Shown here: piece by piece, positions 26,268 to 35,491 of the stretch | Numbering within the stretch: the first letter of the stretch is position 1 | How the letters are laid out: each line of letters starts with the position of its first letter | Source of the DNA: Roseospira marina | GTDB lineage: Bacteria > Pseudomonadota > Alphaproteobacteria > Rhodospirillales > Rhodospirillaceae | Direction: 5' to 3' | Assembly: GCF_014197855.1 (NCBI RefSeq) | Contig: NZ_JACIGJ010000019.1 | Location: forward strand, 1-54,664 | Length of the DNA: 54,664 nt | Translations under genes and position numbers: made by a program | Notes under the pieces: model-generated | What the model saw: the letters and a program-made list of their open reading frames with translations, nothing else | Database searches by the model: none | Told to the model about the DNA's origin: nothing

Positions 26268-27008
26268 TCACTGGCCGCTGGACTGATTGCGGGCGCTCGG
26301 CAGCAGGGTCGCGACCCAGCCGGAGAACGCCTGCGGGTTGCGGGTCTGGATCCACACCGGGCCGGGGCCGGTGAACTCCATCACAAGGCCCTCGCCGCTG
26401 GTGGCGCTGGTGAAGGCACGCTTGAAGAAGCCGCCGGCCCCCGCGACCATGCGGGTTTCAAGGCCCATGCCCTCCTGGTAGGCGACCATATGGCCGCTGT
26501 CGACGACCAGCCGCTGGCCCGGCTCCAGGTCGCGCCGGACAATGGCGCCGAAGCTCGACAGGAACACGGTGCCGGCGCCGGTCGCCTTCAGCATGAACAG
26601 ACCCTCGCCGCCCAGCAGACCGCGCATCCCGCCCCATGAGGCGTCGACCGAAACCCCGGGCGAGCAGGCGAGAAAGGATCCGGCCTGAAGAATCAGCGCC
26701 GCGTCGGCGATCTCGGCATCGCGGATATCGCCGGGCATGGCGGGGGCCAGGGAGACTTCGCCCGGACCGCTCTCCGCCGCGATCGTGGTGACGAAGAAGC
26801 TTTCCCCGCCGAGGGCGGAGCGGGCGATTCCGCTCAGGGCGCGCCCAAAGAAGCCGCCGCCGCCCCCGCTTCCGCCGATCGACGTGGTGAGGGCGAGCGT
26901 GGGGGACATGGTGACCATGGCGCCGGACTCGCATTGAACCTGCTCGCCCTGATCCATGCTCATCTCCAGGAGCGAGAACGCCGGGGCCTGGGAGATTCTG
27001 TAGTCCAT
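26268..27008 (-). CDS. AIM24 / TIGR00266 family protein
   Basis: A 246-residue beta-rich protein with the family's features: CESGAMVTMSP near the start, a Gly-rich GGSGGGGGFFGRALSG loop (about 45-62), GEVSLAPAMPGDI, GGEGLFMLKATG and a final WIQTRNP. Bacterial AIM24 proteins are trimeric and of unsettled function; the mitochondrial namesake affects cristae organisation. There is no signal peptide. An AAGGA ribosome site lies about nine bases upstream of the ATG. It lies 118 bp upstream of the dehydratase gene in the same direction; co-transcription is possible but not shown. Confidence 0.88.
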   Translation of the reverse strand: MDYRISQAPAFSLLEMSMDQGEQVQCESGAMVTMSPTLALTTSIGGSGGGGGFFGRALSGIARSALGGESFFVTTIAAESGPGEVSLAPAMPGDIRDAEIADAALILQAGSFLACSPGVSVDASWGGMRGLLGGEGLFMLKATGAGTVFLSSFGAIVRRDLEPGQRLVVDSGHMVAYQEGMGLETRMVAGAGGFFKRAFTSATSGEGLVMEFTGPGPVWIQTRNPQAFSGWVATLLPSARNQSSGQ

Positions 27009-27132
27009 GGGAGATGGTCCTTTCGTGGTGGCAATCCGGTTGGGGCGGGGCCGGCGGGGGCCGGGCCGCGCCCCGGGACTATGCCAGCAATGGCCCCGGG
27101 ACTCGATGGTCGGTGTCGAAATGATCCGTCCG

Positions 27133-28053
27133 TTACCGCCGCCCGAGCGTGAGCAGTCCGGCGCCGGCCGCGATCAGACCCAGCCCGAGGGCGTCCTGCG
27201 GGGAGGGCAGGGCGCCGAACAGCAGGACGCTCCACACCGCCGCGAACAGAAGGTAGGCGGTATCGAACACGCCGACGACGGGCGTTGGCGCCAGCCGATA
27301 AGCCTCCGCCACGGCCAGGGTGATAATCGCCAGGAAGACGCCCAGCACAGCGATCAGCGCCCAGTGCGCCGCCGCCATGGGGGGCCAGACGGCGAGGGCG
27401 AAGGATGTCGCCTGAGCGGGGGCAAACAGCGCGAGCCCGGCGAGTCCCAGGGCGCCCGCGCCAATCAACGCGACATTGAGGGTCAGCGCCATGGCGCCGG
27501 GGTGTTCGTCCGCACACCGGCTTCGCGTGATGATACCGGCTAGGGCATAAAAGAACGCGGCGGCAAGGGGCAGGGCGACGGCCGGTGTGGCGGTGGCGGG
27601 CCTCGGGTCGATGGCGAGCACCACGCCGGCGAGGGTGAGGGCGATGGCCAGTCCTCCCCGCCAACCGACGGCTTCCTTCAGGACACAGCGGGACAGCAGC
27701 GCCATCCAGACCGGCGATGTGTAGTAGCAGGCGGCCGCCAGCGGCAGCGACAGCATCGGCAGGCCGGCGTAATAGCACAGCCACATCGCCGTCAGGCAGG
27801 CGCTGCGCAGCCAGACCCACACAGGGCGGCGCGGGCGGAGCACACGGCGGCCCGATCGCAGGCACAGCCCGCCCGCGATCAGCAGGGCGGCGATCGTCGA
27901 GCGCAGAACGACGATCTGCGCCAAGCCGAGGCTGTCGCCGACGGCCTTCACCAAGGCGTCGGACAGGGACAGGAGAAAGACGGCAATCGTGATCCAGACG
28001 AGGCCCCGGGTGTACCGCCCCGAGGCTTCGGATCGTGTGTGTACCCATTCCAT
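27133..28053 (-). CDS. DMT-superfamily (EamA) transporter
   Basis: A 306-residue inner-membrane protein with about ten hydrophobic segments in two EamA repeats (about 15-135 and 150-300). Typical elements are VVLRSTIAALLIA in the first repeat and a C-terminal Gly/Leu-rich segment. Such proteins usually export amino acids, metabolites or drugs; the substrate is unknown. The open frame continues far upstream across the LysR gene, but that is shadow. The ATG at 28053 (MEWVHTRSE) is chosen because membrane segment one begins 18 residues later. It is divergent from a LysR gene 69 bp away, a classic regulator/target arrangement. Confidence 0.88.
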   Translation of the reverse strand: MEWVHTRSEASGRYTRGLVWITIAVFLLSLSDALVKAVGDSLGLAQIVVLRSTIAALLIAGGLCLRSGRRVLRPRRPVWVWLRSACLTAMWLCYYAGLPMLSLPLAAACYYTSPVWMALLSRCVLKEAVGWRGGLAIALTLAGVVLAIDPRPATATPAVALPLAAAFFYALAGIITRSRCADEHPGAMALTLNVALIGAGALGLAGLALFAPAQATSFALAVWPPMAAAHWALIAVLGVFLAIITLAVAEAYRLAPTPVVGVFDTAYLLFAAVWSVLLFGALPSPQDALGLGLIAAGAGLLTLGRR

Positions 28054-28122
28054 ATGGTATTGAACGCCGGGACAGGCACTCAGATAAAATGAACTTGGTT
28101 CGCAAACACATGAGGATGTGGA
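28054..28122. promoter_or_regulatory. Divergent control region, DMT transporter / LysR gene
   Basis: A 69-bp gap between oppositely transcribed starts. It is AT-richer than its flanks and contains the dyad GAAC-TTG-GTTC (about 28091-28101), a possible LysR-type operator core. Operator assignment is an inference from position and symmetry. Confidence 0.4.
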
Positions 28123-29034
28123 ATGGATCCACTCACCCGGGCCTTGCCCCCGCTGGCCCGCCTGCGCCCGTTCGAAGCGGCGGCGCGGCATGAAAGCTTT
28201 ACGAGGGCCGCCGCCGAACTGGGGCTGACCCAAACGGCCGTGACCAAGCAGATCGCGGCCCTGGAAGCGGATCTCGGCGTCCGGCTGTTCGACCGCCGCA
28301 ATCGCGCGGTGTTCCTCACCGAGGAGGGCCGCCAGTTCGGCCGGGTCGTGTCGGCCGCGCTGGCGGATATCGCGGCGGAGGCGGCGCGGTTGCGGGGTGG
28401 GCGCGGGGCGGGCGGGCTCGTTTTGCAGTGCCAGTTGTGTGAGGCGTTCTATTGGCTGATGCCCCGGCTGTCCCGGTTTCACGCGCGGCATCCGGAGATC
28501 GAGCTGCGCGTGGTCACGGTTCTGACGCCGCTGACCGAGGCGGCGGAGCCGTTCGACGTGGCGATTCAGACCACCGGGCGTGCGGCTGGCTCGGCACGGC
28601 TGGTGTTCACCGCGTCCGACGCGATTTTCCCGGTGTGCGCGCCCGGCGTGTTGGGGGATACGGGCCGCCCAGTCCCGCCGGCTGCCCTGACCGCGTATCC
28701 GCTCTTGGCCCACCGCGTGGTGCCGCAGGACTGGATGGACTGGCCCGCGTGGTTCGCGGCCGTTGGCCTGACGCCGCGCCAAAACCTGAGTCTGATCTCG
28801 TTCGACAGCTTTCCGCTGGTGTTGCAGGCCGCCGTGGCCGGGCAGGGGATCGCGTTGGGCTGGCAGCGGACCGTGGCGGGCCTGCTGGCGGAGGGCAAGC
28901 TGATCCGGCCCACTGAAGAGTCCGTCCTTCGTCCGGCCGAACTGTCGGTGTTTCGCGGTCCTCGCCGCGGCTCTCACGGTGAGACGCAGGCGCTGCTCGA
29001 CTGGTTGCGGGAGGAACTGGCCGAGCCCGCGTGA
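28123..29034 (+). CDS. LysR-family regulator, likely controlling the divergent DMT transporter
   Basis: A 303-residue regulator. The winged helix (about 12-72) shows LARLRPFEAAARHESFTRAAAELGLTQTA VTKQIAALE and LGVRLFDRR (segments listed separately within that span). The effector domain (about 95-300) resembles the GcvA group (IFPVCAPGVLG, VLQAAVAGQGIALGW). AGGA six bases before the ATG supports the start. Its gene abuts the divergent EamA transporter gene across 69 bp, so autoregulation plus control of that exporter is the simplest model. The inducer is unknown. Confidence 0.9.
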   Translation: MDPLTRALPPLARLRPFEAAARHESFTRAAAELGLTQTAVTKQIAALEADLGVRLFDRRNRAVFLTEEGRQFGRVVSAALADIAAEAARLRGGRGAGGLVLQCQLCEAFYWLMPRLSRFHARHPEIELRVVTVLTPLTEAAEPFDVAIQTTGRAAGSARLVFTASDAIFPVCAPGVLGDTGRPVPPAALTAYPLLAHRVVPQDWMDWPAWFAAVGLTPRQNLSLISFDSFPLVLQAAVAGQGIALGWQRTVAGLLAEGKLIRPTEESVLRPAELSVFRGPRRGSHGETQALLDWLREELAEPA

Positions 29035-29322
29035 GCCATTATCAGCCCGTGGTGCGGCGGGCCCGGTGTCGATCGAGGCGCGCCCTGAATGCGGATTATT
29101 TCATTCGAACACGCTGTATTGTAACTCGCCCATAAGTGGATCTTGCACAGCGACTTTTCTTGTCTTCTGAGCTTTTCTAAGCTAATCATTCGTTTCACAG
29201 ACAATTCATCGTTTGGCTTGTGTGGTCCCTTTTAGGTTGGGCCCGCCGACGGTGTGTGGACATCGGCCTTATCGGATGGAACCGGGGCACGAAAGTGACC
29301 CACGCGCTTAAGGGGGGACAGA

Positions 29323-31428
29323 ATGGGCCTCAAGCTGTCGGTGGCGGCCAAGCTGGTGACGGCCAGTGCCATCGTGTTGGTCGTTGGACTTCTGGTGGGC
29401 GGCCTGGTGCTGGCGTTGGAGACGCAATCGGAGACAGCCGCGCTGGCGCTGGGCGAGGGGCGCGCCATCGGAACCGCGATCGCGCGGGATATCCAGGCCG
29501 ATCTGGAGGAGGGGCTGGTTATCGCCCGCACCTTGGCGAAAACCTTCGAGACCTTGAAGGCGGAGGGCGACACGGACCGGGATGTGTTCGATGCCATCTT
29601 GCGCGAAACAATGGAACGCAACCCATCGTTGGCCGGGGCGTGGGCGGGGTATGAACCGAATGCCCTGGACGGGCAGGATGCGGCGTTTGCGGGCCGCGGC
29701 GACCGCACCGACGAGAGCGGTCGGTATATCACCTATTGGTATGACTTCGGCGATGCCAAAGGTCTGACCCTGTACCACCTGACCACGTTCGAGGCGGCAG
29801 GGGCGGCCTCCGCCTACTATCAGGTGCCCATGACCACCGGTCGGGAGTTCGTGACCGAGCCGACGGTGTACGACATTGAGGGGACGGAGGTGTTTCTGGC
29901 CTCGCTCGTTGTGCCCATCAAGGAGGGCGGCCGCACCATCGGTGTGGTGGGCGTGGACATGACGCTGTCCGATCTGTGGGAACGCATCGCGGACACACGA
30001 CCGCTCGGCACCGGATCGGTGTTCGTCATCTCACACGATGGCCGATGGGTGGCGTTGCCGGATGCGGCCGCGCGTGGCACGCCCGTCGTGGACGCCCTCC
30101 CGGCGCTGGAGGCCGCCCTGCCGGCCATTCAGACGGGGTCGTTCTTCGAGCTGGAGTCCGAAGGGATGCGCGACGGCGGTATCCTGGAGGACGCGGCGTA
30201 CACGCACCTATTCACGCCAATCCCCCTGGGTCGGACAGAGCTTCCCTGGTCCGTGATGGTGAACCTGCGCGACGCGGCGATCAAAGCCCCGGCGCAGCGT
30301 GTGGCGCTGATCCTGGCGGCGACCGGAGCGGTGCTTCTGGTCGCGCTGATCGGAGCGCTGGCGTTGGTCGGGCGCCAGCTCATCAACCGGCCCCTGAGCG
30401 CACTGGTTGGGGCGATCGGCGCAATTGAAGGCGGGAACACCGCGATCCCGATCGCGGGGCAGCAGCGAACGGACGAGGTCGGGGCCATCGCCCGGGCGCT
30501 CGAATCCTTCAAGGGCAATTTGATTCGCGTCCGCGAGATGGAAGCCGAGCGTCAGCGGGCCGAGACGGCCGCCGAGGCGGAGCGTCGTCGCGAACGGCTG
30601 AGCATGGCCGATACGTTCGAAACCTCGGTGGGGCAGATTCTCGGTCAGGTGTCCGGCGCGGTGAGCGATATGGATGCGGTGGCGCAGACCATGACACAGC
30701 GCGTGCAGACCCTGGATGGGCAGGCCACGGCTGTCGCCGCCGCCTCGGAGGAAGCCAGCACGAACGTGTCGGCGGTCGCGTCGGCGACGGAGGAACTGAC
30801 CGCCTCCATCGACGAGATCAGCGCTCAGGTCCAACGGGCGTCCACCGTGGCCACCGACGCTGTTGGTCAAGCTGAGGAAGCCGACCAGCGGATGGCGAGC
30901 CTAACGGACGTGGCGGACCGCATCGGGAAGGTGATCACCTTGATCACGGACGTGGCCAGCCAGACCAACCTTCTTGCGCTCAACGCCACGATTGAGGCGG
31001 CACGCGCCGGGGAGGCCGGTAAGGGCTTCGCGGTCGTCGCCAACGAGGTCAAGACGCTGGCCAACCAGACCGCCCGCGCGACGGAGGAGATCAGTGCGCA
31101 GGTCGGCGCCATCCAGTCCGAGACCCGGCACGCCGTCGTCGTCATCAAGACGATTTCCGAGACCATCGGCAGCATCAGCGAAATCGCCAACGCCATCGCG
31201 GCTGCGATAGAGCAGCAGGGCGCGGCCACCCGGGAGATCGCCCGCAACGTCCAGCAGGCCTCGGTTGGGACCCACGAGGTCTCGGAGACCATTGTCGGGG
31301 TCAGCCAGGAAACCGCCGCCAGTCGGGAGTCGGCCGAAGACGTCGGCACCGCGGCACGCCGTCTGGCGGATCAGTCGGCAGCGCTGCAGGCGCGGGTGCG
31401 GGAGTTCCTGGCCGGCATTCGGGCCTGA
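29323..31428 (+). CDS. Methyl-accepting chemotaxis protein with dCache sensor
   Basis: A 701-residue transmembrane chemoreceptor. Membrane segment 1 is at about 10-33 and is followed by a periplasmic dCache-type domain (about 35-325) containing [28 protein letters not shown] and [10 protein letters not shown], the ligand-pocket strands seen in amino-acid and amine sensors. Segment 2 is at about 328-350, then a HAMP domain (about 350-405) and a long signalling coiled coil with tip [20 protein letters not shown] and [12 protein letters not shown] that contacts CheA/CheW. No C-terminal NWETF-like pentapeptide for CheR docking is present. AGGGGGG precedes the ATG. No che genes are nearby. The ligand is unknown; the downstream acid-catabolism island makes a carboxylate tempting, but this is speculation. 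Confidence 0.94.
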   Translation: MGLKLSVAAKLVTASAIVLVVGLLVGGLVLALETQSETAALALGEGRAIGTAIARDIQADLEEGLVIARTLAKTFETLKAEGDTDRDVFDAILRETMERNPSLAGAWAGYEPNALDGQDAAFAGRGDRTDESGRYITYWYDFGDAKGLTLYHLTTFEAAGAASAYYQVPMTTGREFVTEPTVYDIEGTEVFLASLVVPIKEGGRTIGVVGVDMTLSDLWERIADTRPLGTGSVFVISHDGRWVALPDAAARGTPVVDALPALEAALPAIQTGSFFELESEGMRDGGILEDAAYTHLFTPIPLGRTELPWSVMVNLRDAAIKAPAQRVALILAATGAVLLVALIGALALVGRQLINRPLSALVGAIGAIEGGNTAIPIAGQQRTDEVGAIARALESFKGNLIRVREMEAERQRAETAAEAERRRERLSMADTFETSVGQILGQVSGAVSDMDAVAQTMTQRVQTLDGQATAVAAASEEASTNVSAVASATEELTASIDEISAQVQRASTVATDAVGQAEEADQRMASLTDVADRIGKVITLITDVASQTNLLALNATIEAARAGEAGKGFAVVANEVKTLANQTARATEEISAQVGAIQSETRHAVVVIKTISETIGSISEIANAIAAAIEQQGAATREIARNVQQASVGTHEVSETIVGVSQETAASRESAEDVGTAARRLADQSAALQARVREFLAGIRA

Positions 31429-31435
31429 TGCGGAG

Positions 31436-31467
31436 CGGCCCCTATCCCGCTCCCGGGACAGGGGCCG
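31436..31467 (+). terminator. Hairpin between convergent MCP and pdxA2 genes
   Basis: CGGCCCCTaTCCCG pairs with its complement around a short CTC loop with one mismatch, eight bases after the MCP stop. It could serve both convergent transcripts; T-runs are weak on both sides. Confidence 0.6.
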
Positions 31468-31512
31468 TTGGCCGCGGTTCGGCGTGGGTGGGCCGGGGCA
31501 ACGCCGACCGGG

Positions 31513-32523
31513 TCAGGCGGAGACGGTTTTGGGGGCCAGATCCACGGCGAGCTGAAGGGCCGTGACCAGACTGTCGTGGCGGGCGATTGCCTGGCCCGCG
31601 ATATCGAACGCGGTACCGTGATCGACGGAGGTGCGGATGATGCCGCCCTTCAGACCCACGGTGATGTTCACGCCGTCATCGATCGACATCAGCTTCACCG
31701 GGATGTGCCCCTGGTCGTGGTAGCAGGCCACCACCACGTCGAAATCCCCCCGCATGGCGCGGAAGAAAATGGTGTCGCCCGGCCAGGGTCCCGAGACGTT
31801 GATGCCGTCCTGCTTGGCGCGCGCGATGCCGGGTTCCAGCTTGGTCTCTTCCTCGTTCTCGCCGAACAGGCCGTGTTCCCCGGCGTGCGGATTGATGCCG
31901 CACACGGCGATGCGTGGCGCACCCAGACCCGCCCGCATCACGGTGTCGTGCGCCAGCTTGATCACCTGATAGGTCCGCTCCGGATTGATCCGGCGCACGG
32001 CCTCGATCATGCCGACATGGGTGGTCAGATGGATCACCTTCAGCTTCGGGGTTGCCAGCATCATGGAGTAGTCGGTGGTGCCGGTCAGGTCGGCGAGGAT
32101 TTCGGTGTGCCCGGCGAACAGGTGGCCGCCCTTGTGCAGCGCCTCCTTGTTCAGGGGCGCGGTCACGATGGCCCGGATGGTGCCGGCCTGGGCCAGCTCC
32201 ACGGCCACCCGAACGAACTCATAGGCCGCATGGCCGGCCTCGGCCCTCACGTCCCCATAGGGCAGCGCGCCGACCTCCAGGCCCGGATCCACGCAGGCGA
32301 CGAGCTTGGGCGACGTTCCGGCCAGATCGATGGCGTCGGGCGCCATCCGCCGGACGGCAAAGTCCGTCCCCACGAGATCGCGCGCCCGTTCAAGAGCCGC
32401 CGCGTCGCCGATCACCACCGGCTGGCTGAGTGCGTAAACCTTGGGGTCCATCAGGCTTTTGGCGATAATTTCGGGGCCGATGCCGCAGACATCCCCCATG
32501 GTAATGCCGATAACCGGTGTCAT
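31513..32523 (-). CDS. pdxA2: PdxA2-type 4-phosphohydroxy-acid dehydrogenase
   Basis: A 336-residue NAD-dependent, metal-dependent oxidative decarboxylase of the PdxA family. Visible motifs are ITMGDVCGIGPE, TAPLNKEALHKGG, metal-binding His residues in HLFAGHTEIL, HLTTHVGM and CYHDQGHIPVKLM, and TSVDHGTAFDIAG. True PdxA acts in pyridoxal phosphate synthesis. PdxA2 beside a DUF1537 kinase is known to oxidise 4-phospho-D-threonate (or -erythronate) to dihydroxyacetone phosphate and CO2. The ATG overlaps the kinase stop codon in an ATGA, so the catabolic role is strongly favoured. The open frame extends upstream across the kinase gene, but that is shadow. Confidence 0.9.
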   Translation of the reverse strand: MTPVIGITMGDVCGIGPEIIAKSLMDPKVYALSQPVVIGDAAALERARDLVGTDFAVRRMAPDAIDLAGTSPKLVACVDPGLEVGALPYGDVRAEAGHAAYEFVRVAVELAQAGTIRAIVTAPLNKEALHKGGHLFAGHTEILADLTGTTDYSMMLATPKLKVIHLTTHVGMIEAVRRINPERTYQVIKLAHDTVMRAGLGAPRIAVCGINPHAGEHGLFGENEEETKLEPGIARAKQDGINVSGPWPGDTIFFRAMRGDFDVVVACYHDQGHIPVKLMSIDDGVNITVGLKGGIIRTSVDHGTAFDIAGQAIARHDSLVTALQLAVDLAPKTVSA

Positions 32524-33845
32524 GGGTCGAGTCTCCCGTTGATCAAGAAATCCATTGCCTGGGCCAGGGACGCGGCGGTCCCGAAGCCTCCGGCTTTGGT
32601 GACGATGTGGCAGGCCGGACCCGTCGCCGTGCGCACCAGGGGAATCCCCGGCTCGATTGCCGCGATGAGGTCCAGGCTTCCGATGGCGGCGGCATCCATG
32701 ACCGCCCGCGCGGTTTCGCCCCCGGTCAGAACCAGGCGATCGACGGTCCCATCCTCTACCGTGCTGGCGGCGACCGCGCCCAGGCTGGCGGCAATCTCCC
32801 GCCCCACCCGGACGCGGGACCACCCGGGCACGTCGGCCTGAGCGGACAGGAACGCCGCACCGGCGGGATCGACCTCCGTGGTCAGCACCAGGGCCGGATC
32901 CCGCTGGGCGATCCGTGCGTGAAGGGCTGCCACGCAGCGGGCGATCTCCGTCTCGCGCGCGGCGCCGGCCGTCAGGATCTGCGCCGGGTCCAATAACACC
33001 GGGTCCGCCGACAGGTGCCGGGCCAAGTGGTCGATCTGGTCCCGGCTGGCGGGATGGACGCTGCCGATCACCAGCAACGGCGGCCGGTGTCCCTGGGCCA
33101 GATGGGGGATCTCCGGCGCGCCGGTCAGCCCCCATGCAGACGCCAGACTCGCGGCCAGCCCGGCCGATCCGACCCAGAGAATCTGCCCCGTCGCCTGCGC
33201 CTGCGCCTCAAGGCGTTGCCCGAACGCGGCGATCCGGTTCAGATCCTTCTCCTCGCGGCTGTCGAAGACCACGCACAACGGGGCCTGGCGGTGCAGGGCC
33301 TCCAACACGCGACGCTCCAGGGCGTCGGGATCCCGTGTGTCCTCCGACCCGACGGTCAGACAGGACGCAGCCGGCCGCCCCGCCGCGACCAGGGCTGTCA
33401 CGTTGGACTCGCGCACCGGCGTGGCCGGGTCGCGCGCGAACGCGGTGTCGGCCACCGGCACACCGTTTACCAACAGCCGGCCGTTCTCCACCGTCCGTCC
33501 CTGCGCCGGAAAGGCGGGAGCCACGAGGATCAGGTTAGCCCCCAACCCCCGAGCGGCCCCCGCCAGCTCGGCGGCGACCGGGCCGCGCAGGGTGGAGTCG
33601 ACCTTCTTGAAGACGTGGTCGATGCCGGCCGCCCGGAGCTCCGAAGCCACGGCTTCGGCCTTGGCTTCGGCGGCCTGCGGGCACAGGGGCCGCGTTTCGG
33701 TATCCAGGATCGCGACATCAAGGCCGGCCAGCTCGCCGGGCGACGGGGTGCCGAGAAAGACCCGGGCCGCCGCGCCCCGGGTTGCCATCTGCAACCCGCT
33801 GTCGTTGGCGCCGGTCAGGTCGTCGGCCATGATCGCGATCGTCAT
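32520..33845 (-). CDS. Four-carbon acid sugar kinase (DUF1537, DtnK/OtnK-like)
   Basis: A 441-residue ATP-dependent kinase. The N-terminal substrate domain carries ADDLTGANDSG, KKVDSTLRGP and PAFPAQGRTVENG. The C-terminal nucleotide domain carries VLTTEVDP, LVLTGGETARAV and TKAGGFGTAASL. Characterised relatives phosphorylate D-threonate, D-erythronate or 3-oxotetronates at O4. Translational coupling to the PdxA2-type enzyme points to D-threonate or D-erythronate 4-phosphorylation rather than the 3-oxo route, which would need OtnC/OtnI partners not seen here. It lies 43 bp downstream of the Fe-dehydrogenase gene in the same operon. The exact stereoisomer cannot be read from sequence. Confidence 0.9.
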   Translation of the reverse strand: MTIAIMADDLTGANDSGLQMATRGAAARVFLGTPSPGELAGLDVAILDTETRPLCPQAAEAKAEAVASELRAAGIDHVFKKVDSTLRGPVAAELAGAARGLGANLILVAPAFPAQGRTVENGRLLVNGVPVADTAFARDPATPVRESNVTALVAAGRPAASCLTVGSEDTRDPDALERRVLEALHRQAPLCVVFDSREEKDLNRIAAFGQRLEAQAQATGQILWVGSAGLAASLASAWGLTGAPEIPHLAQGHRPPLLVIGSVHPASRDQIDHLARHLSADPVLLDPAQILTAGAARETEIARCVAALHARIAQRDPALVLTTEVDPAGAAFLSAQADVPGWSRVRVGREIAASLGAVAASTVEDGTVDRLVLTGGETARAVMDAAAIGSLDLIAAIEPGIPLVRTATGPACHIVTKAGGFGTAASLAQAMDFLINGRLDP

Positions 33846-33888
33846 CGCGTCCTCCGCAGCGCCCCGAGGGGCGCGTTAAGACGGGCGG

Positions 33889-35019
33889 CTAATACGCCGC
33901 CTCGTACAGGGCCAGGATGTCCCGTTCGGACAGATCGCGCGGATTGAAATCCAGGAGCCGGCGGATGCCGTGGGCCTCCCGCGCCATGGTCTCCAGGTCG
34001 TTGGCGGGCACACCGTGGCCCGACAGCGTCATGTCGAGGTCGAGGCCCCGGCAGAAGGCCGCCGCCACGTCGCGGACTGCCGTCTCGGAGGTGGGATCCG
34101 CCTCGCCACCCAGCGCTTGGCAGATCCGCGCGGTCTTCTCGGGCACCGTCGAGGCATTGGCGGCGAGGGTGTGCGGGAAGATCAGGGCGTTTGCCAGCCC
34201 GTGGGGAATCTTGTGGCGGGTGCCGAGGGGGTAGGAGACCGCATGCCCGGCCGTGGTGTTCACCGGTCCCAGGCAGACCCCACCGTAGAAGGCCGCCAGG
34301 GACAACCCGGCCCGGGCTTCCAGATCGTCGCCGTTGCGGACGGCCTGGGGCAGGTACCGGCCCACCAGTTCGATCCCTTGCAGGGCGTAGCCGTCGATCA
34401 GCGGATGGGCGCGCTTGCTGGTGTAGGATTCGACGCAGTGGGCCAGCGCATCGATGCCCGTCGCTGCCGTCACCGCCGGCGGGACGCTCCGGGTCAGCTC
34501 GGGATCGATGATCACCAGGTCGGCGATCATATGCGGGCTTTCCGCCGCCATCTTGTTCAGGCTCAGGGGGTCGGTAATCAAGGCGCGGGTGCCCACCTCG
34601 CTGCCGGTCCCCGCCGTGGTGGGGATCTGCACCAAGCCGACCTCGCGGGCCGGCGCCCGGTTCGGCCCGACGATATCCGCCATGCCCTTCTCCGAACGCA
34701 ATAGAACGGCCACGATCTTGGCGAGATCCATCGCGCTTCCGCCGCCGAAGCCGATCACAAGGTCGGCGTCGCACGCACGGGCGGCGGTCAGGGCGGCCTG
34801 AAGATCGTTCAAGTCCGGCTCGGCCGCCATGTCGCTGAAGACCGCGGGCGCGCCGATCCCCAGCCGGTCGATCCGCGTGGCGTTGAAGGGATCGGACACA
34901 ACAAGAACCGTCCGAACACGGCGCGCCTCGAGCCACTCCGAAAGAGTTGTCAACTGGCCCGTCCCAAATCGCGTGGTCGTGGGGCGGAACATCTCCAGCG
35001 GGCGGTCCAAGCGCATCAT
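33889..35019 (-). CDS. Iron-containing alcohol dehydrogenase
   Basis: A 376-residue group III alcohol dehydrogenase that uses NAD(P) and Fe2+ to interconvert alcohols with aldehydes or ketones. Cofactor motif GGGSAMDLAK is at 92-101. Metal ligands are D190, H194 (GIDALAHCVESY), H259 (TTAGHAVSYP) and H273 (HKIPHGLAN). It is first in the minus-strand operon with the four-carbon acid kinase and pdxA2, so it probably handles an aldehyde or hydroxy-acid intermediate. Maleylacetate reductase is a related alternative, but no aromatic genes are near. ATG-ATG tandem codons occur at the start; GGAG lies seven bases upstream of the first. Confidence 0.92.
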   Translation of the reverse strand: MMRLDRPLEMFRPTTTRFGTGQLTTLSEWLEARRVRTVLVVSDPFNATRIDRLGIGAPAVFSDMAAEPDLNDLQAALTAARACDADLVIGFGGGSAMDLAKIVAVLLRSEKGMADIVGPNRAPAREVGLVQIPTTAGTGSEVGTRALITDPLSLNKMAAESPHMIADLVIIDPELTRSVPPAVTAATGIDALAHCVESYTSKRAHPLIDGYALQGIELVGRYLPQAVRNGDDLEARAGLSLAAFYGGVCLGPVNTTAGHAVSYPLGTRHKIPHGLANALIFPHTLAANASTVPEKTARICQALGGEADPTSETAVRDVAAAFCRGLDLDMTLSGHGVPANDLETMAREAHGIRRLLDFNPRDLSERDILALYEAAY

Positions 35020-35152
35020 GTCATGTCTCCGTTTTTCCGGCGGATGGCCACCGGAGGTCAGGGTTTGACCACCCTGCGATCGATAGAGCGCGATCCCCGG
35101 CGGAGCGGGCGCCGGTGGCGATCCACTCCAACCTCAAATACCCCAGAACACA

Positions 35153-35166
35153 AATTTGTCAAGGGA
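35153..35166 (-). promoter_or_regulatory. Candidate operator / -35 element shared with the aldolase promoter region
   Basis: Read on the minus strand, TTGACAAATT begins at 35162 and is followed by TGTG. The same ten bases followed by CGCG occur at 42634-42647, upstream of the HpcH aldolase gene. The core ACAAATTTGT here is a perfect 10-bp palindrome. Such a shared element would suit the cluster's GntR regulator, though TTGACA may simply be a -35 hexamer. Confidence 0.4.
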
Positions 35167-35362
35167 GCCATCCTTTCTGTCCATAATACGGTTTTAGGTG
35201 CCTGGCCTCACGCGGCAGCGCATTTAATAACGTAGGAATTTCAAGGTACTAATGGCTTTCTCCGTATTGATCTGTCTTTTTGCATGCCATTATCATTGAT
35301 GTCACGCAGAGGTGTTGGGCCCGCATCTCATGCTAAGAAACCAGGGCATTGTGAGCGGCTCG

Positions 35363-35378
35363 ATAGGACTAATCCTAT
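35363..35378. repeat. 16-bp dyad upstream of tctB
   Basis: ATAGGA and TCCTAT flank CTAA, giving a perfect six-base inverted repeat about 115 bp before tctB. Its size and position suit a regulator-binding site. Confidence 0.45.
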
Positions 35379-35491
35379 TTTCCTGGTGCTCTCTATTGAC
35401 AACTAGACCACTGGGCGGGAAGGATGGCGGCACGACGTGGGAAAGCCTCCCCGACACAAGGAGGGAGGTCAGCCGCACTGTGGGGTAGGAC

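Larger units (their letters stand above)
35020..35491. promoter_or_regulatory. Divergent control region of the acid-catabolism island
   Basis: A 472-bp, comparatively AT-rich gap between the divergent minus operon (Fe-dehydrogenase, kinase, pdxA2) and plus operon (tctB onward). On the minus strand TTGACA (35162-35157) is followed after 16 bp by TATTTG, a plausible promoter. Its continuation TTGACAAATTTGTG nearly repeats TTGACAAATTCGCG before the HpcH aldolase gene. ATAGGA-CTAA-TCCTAT at 35363-35378 and ATTGACAACT at 35395-35404 lie on the tctB side. No gene is supported. Confidence 0.55.

Noticed and set aside
28054-28977. Upstream extension of the EamA transporter frame through the LysR gene
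   Set aside because: The extension is antisense to a well-supported LysR gene and lacks transporter homology; membrane segment one begins after the chosen ATG.
32524-33135. Upstream extension of the pdxA2 frame
   Set aside because: It runs through the kinase gene in another frame; the PdxA family start ITMGD lies just after the chosen ATG and an ATGA overlap explains coupling.
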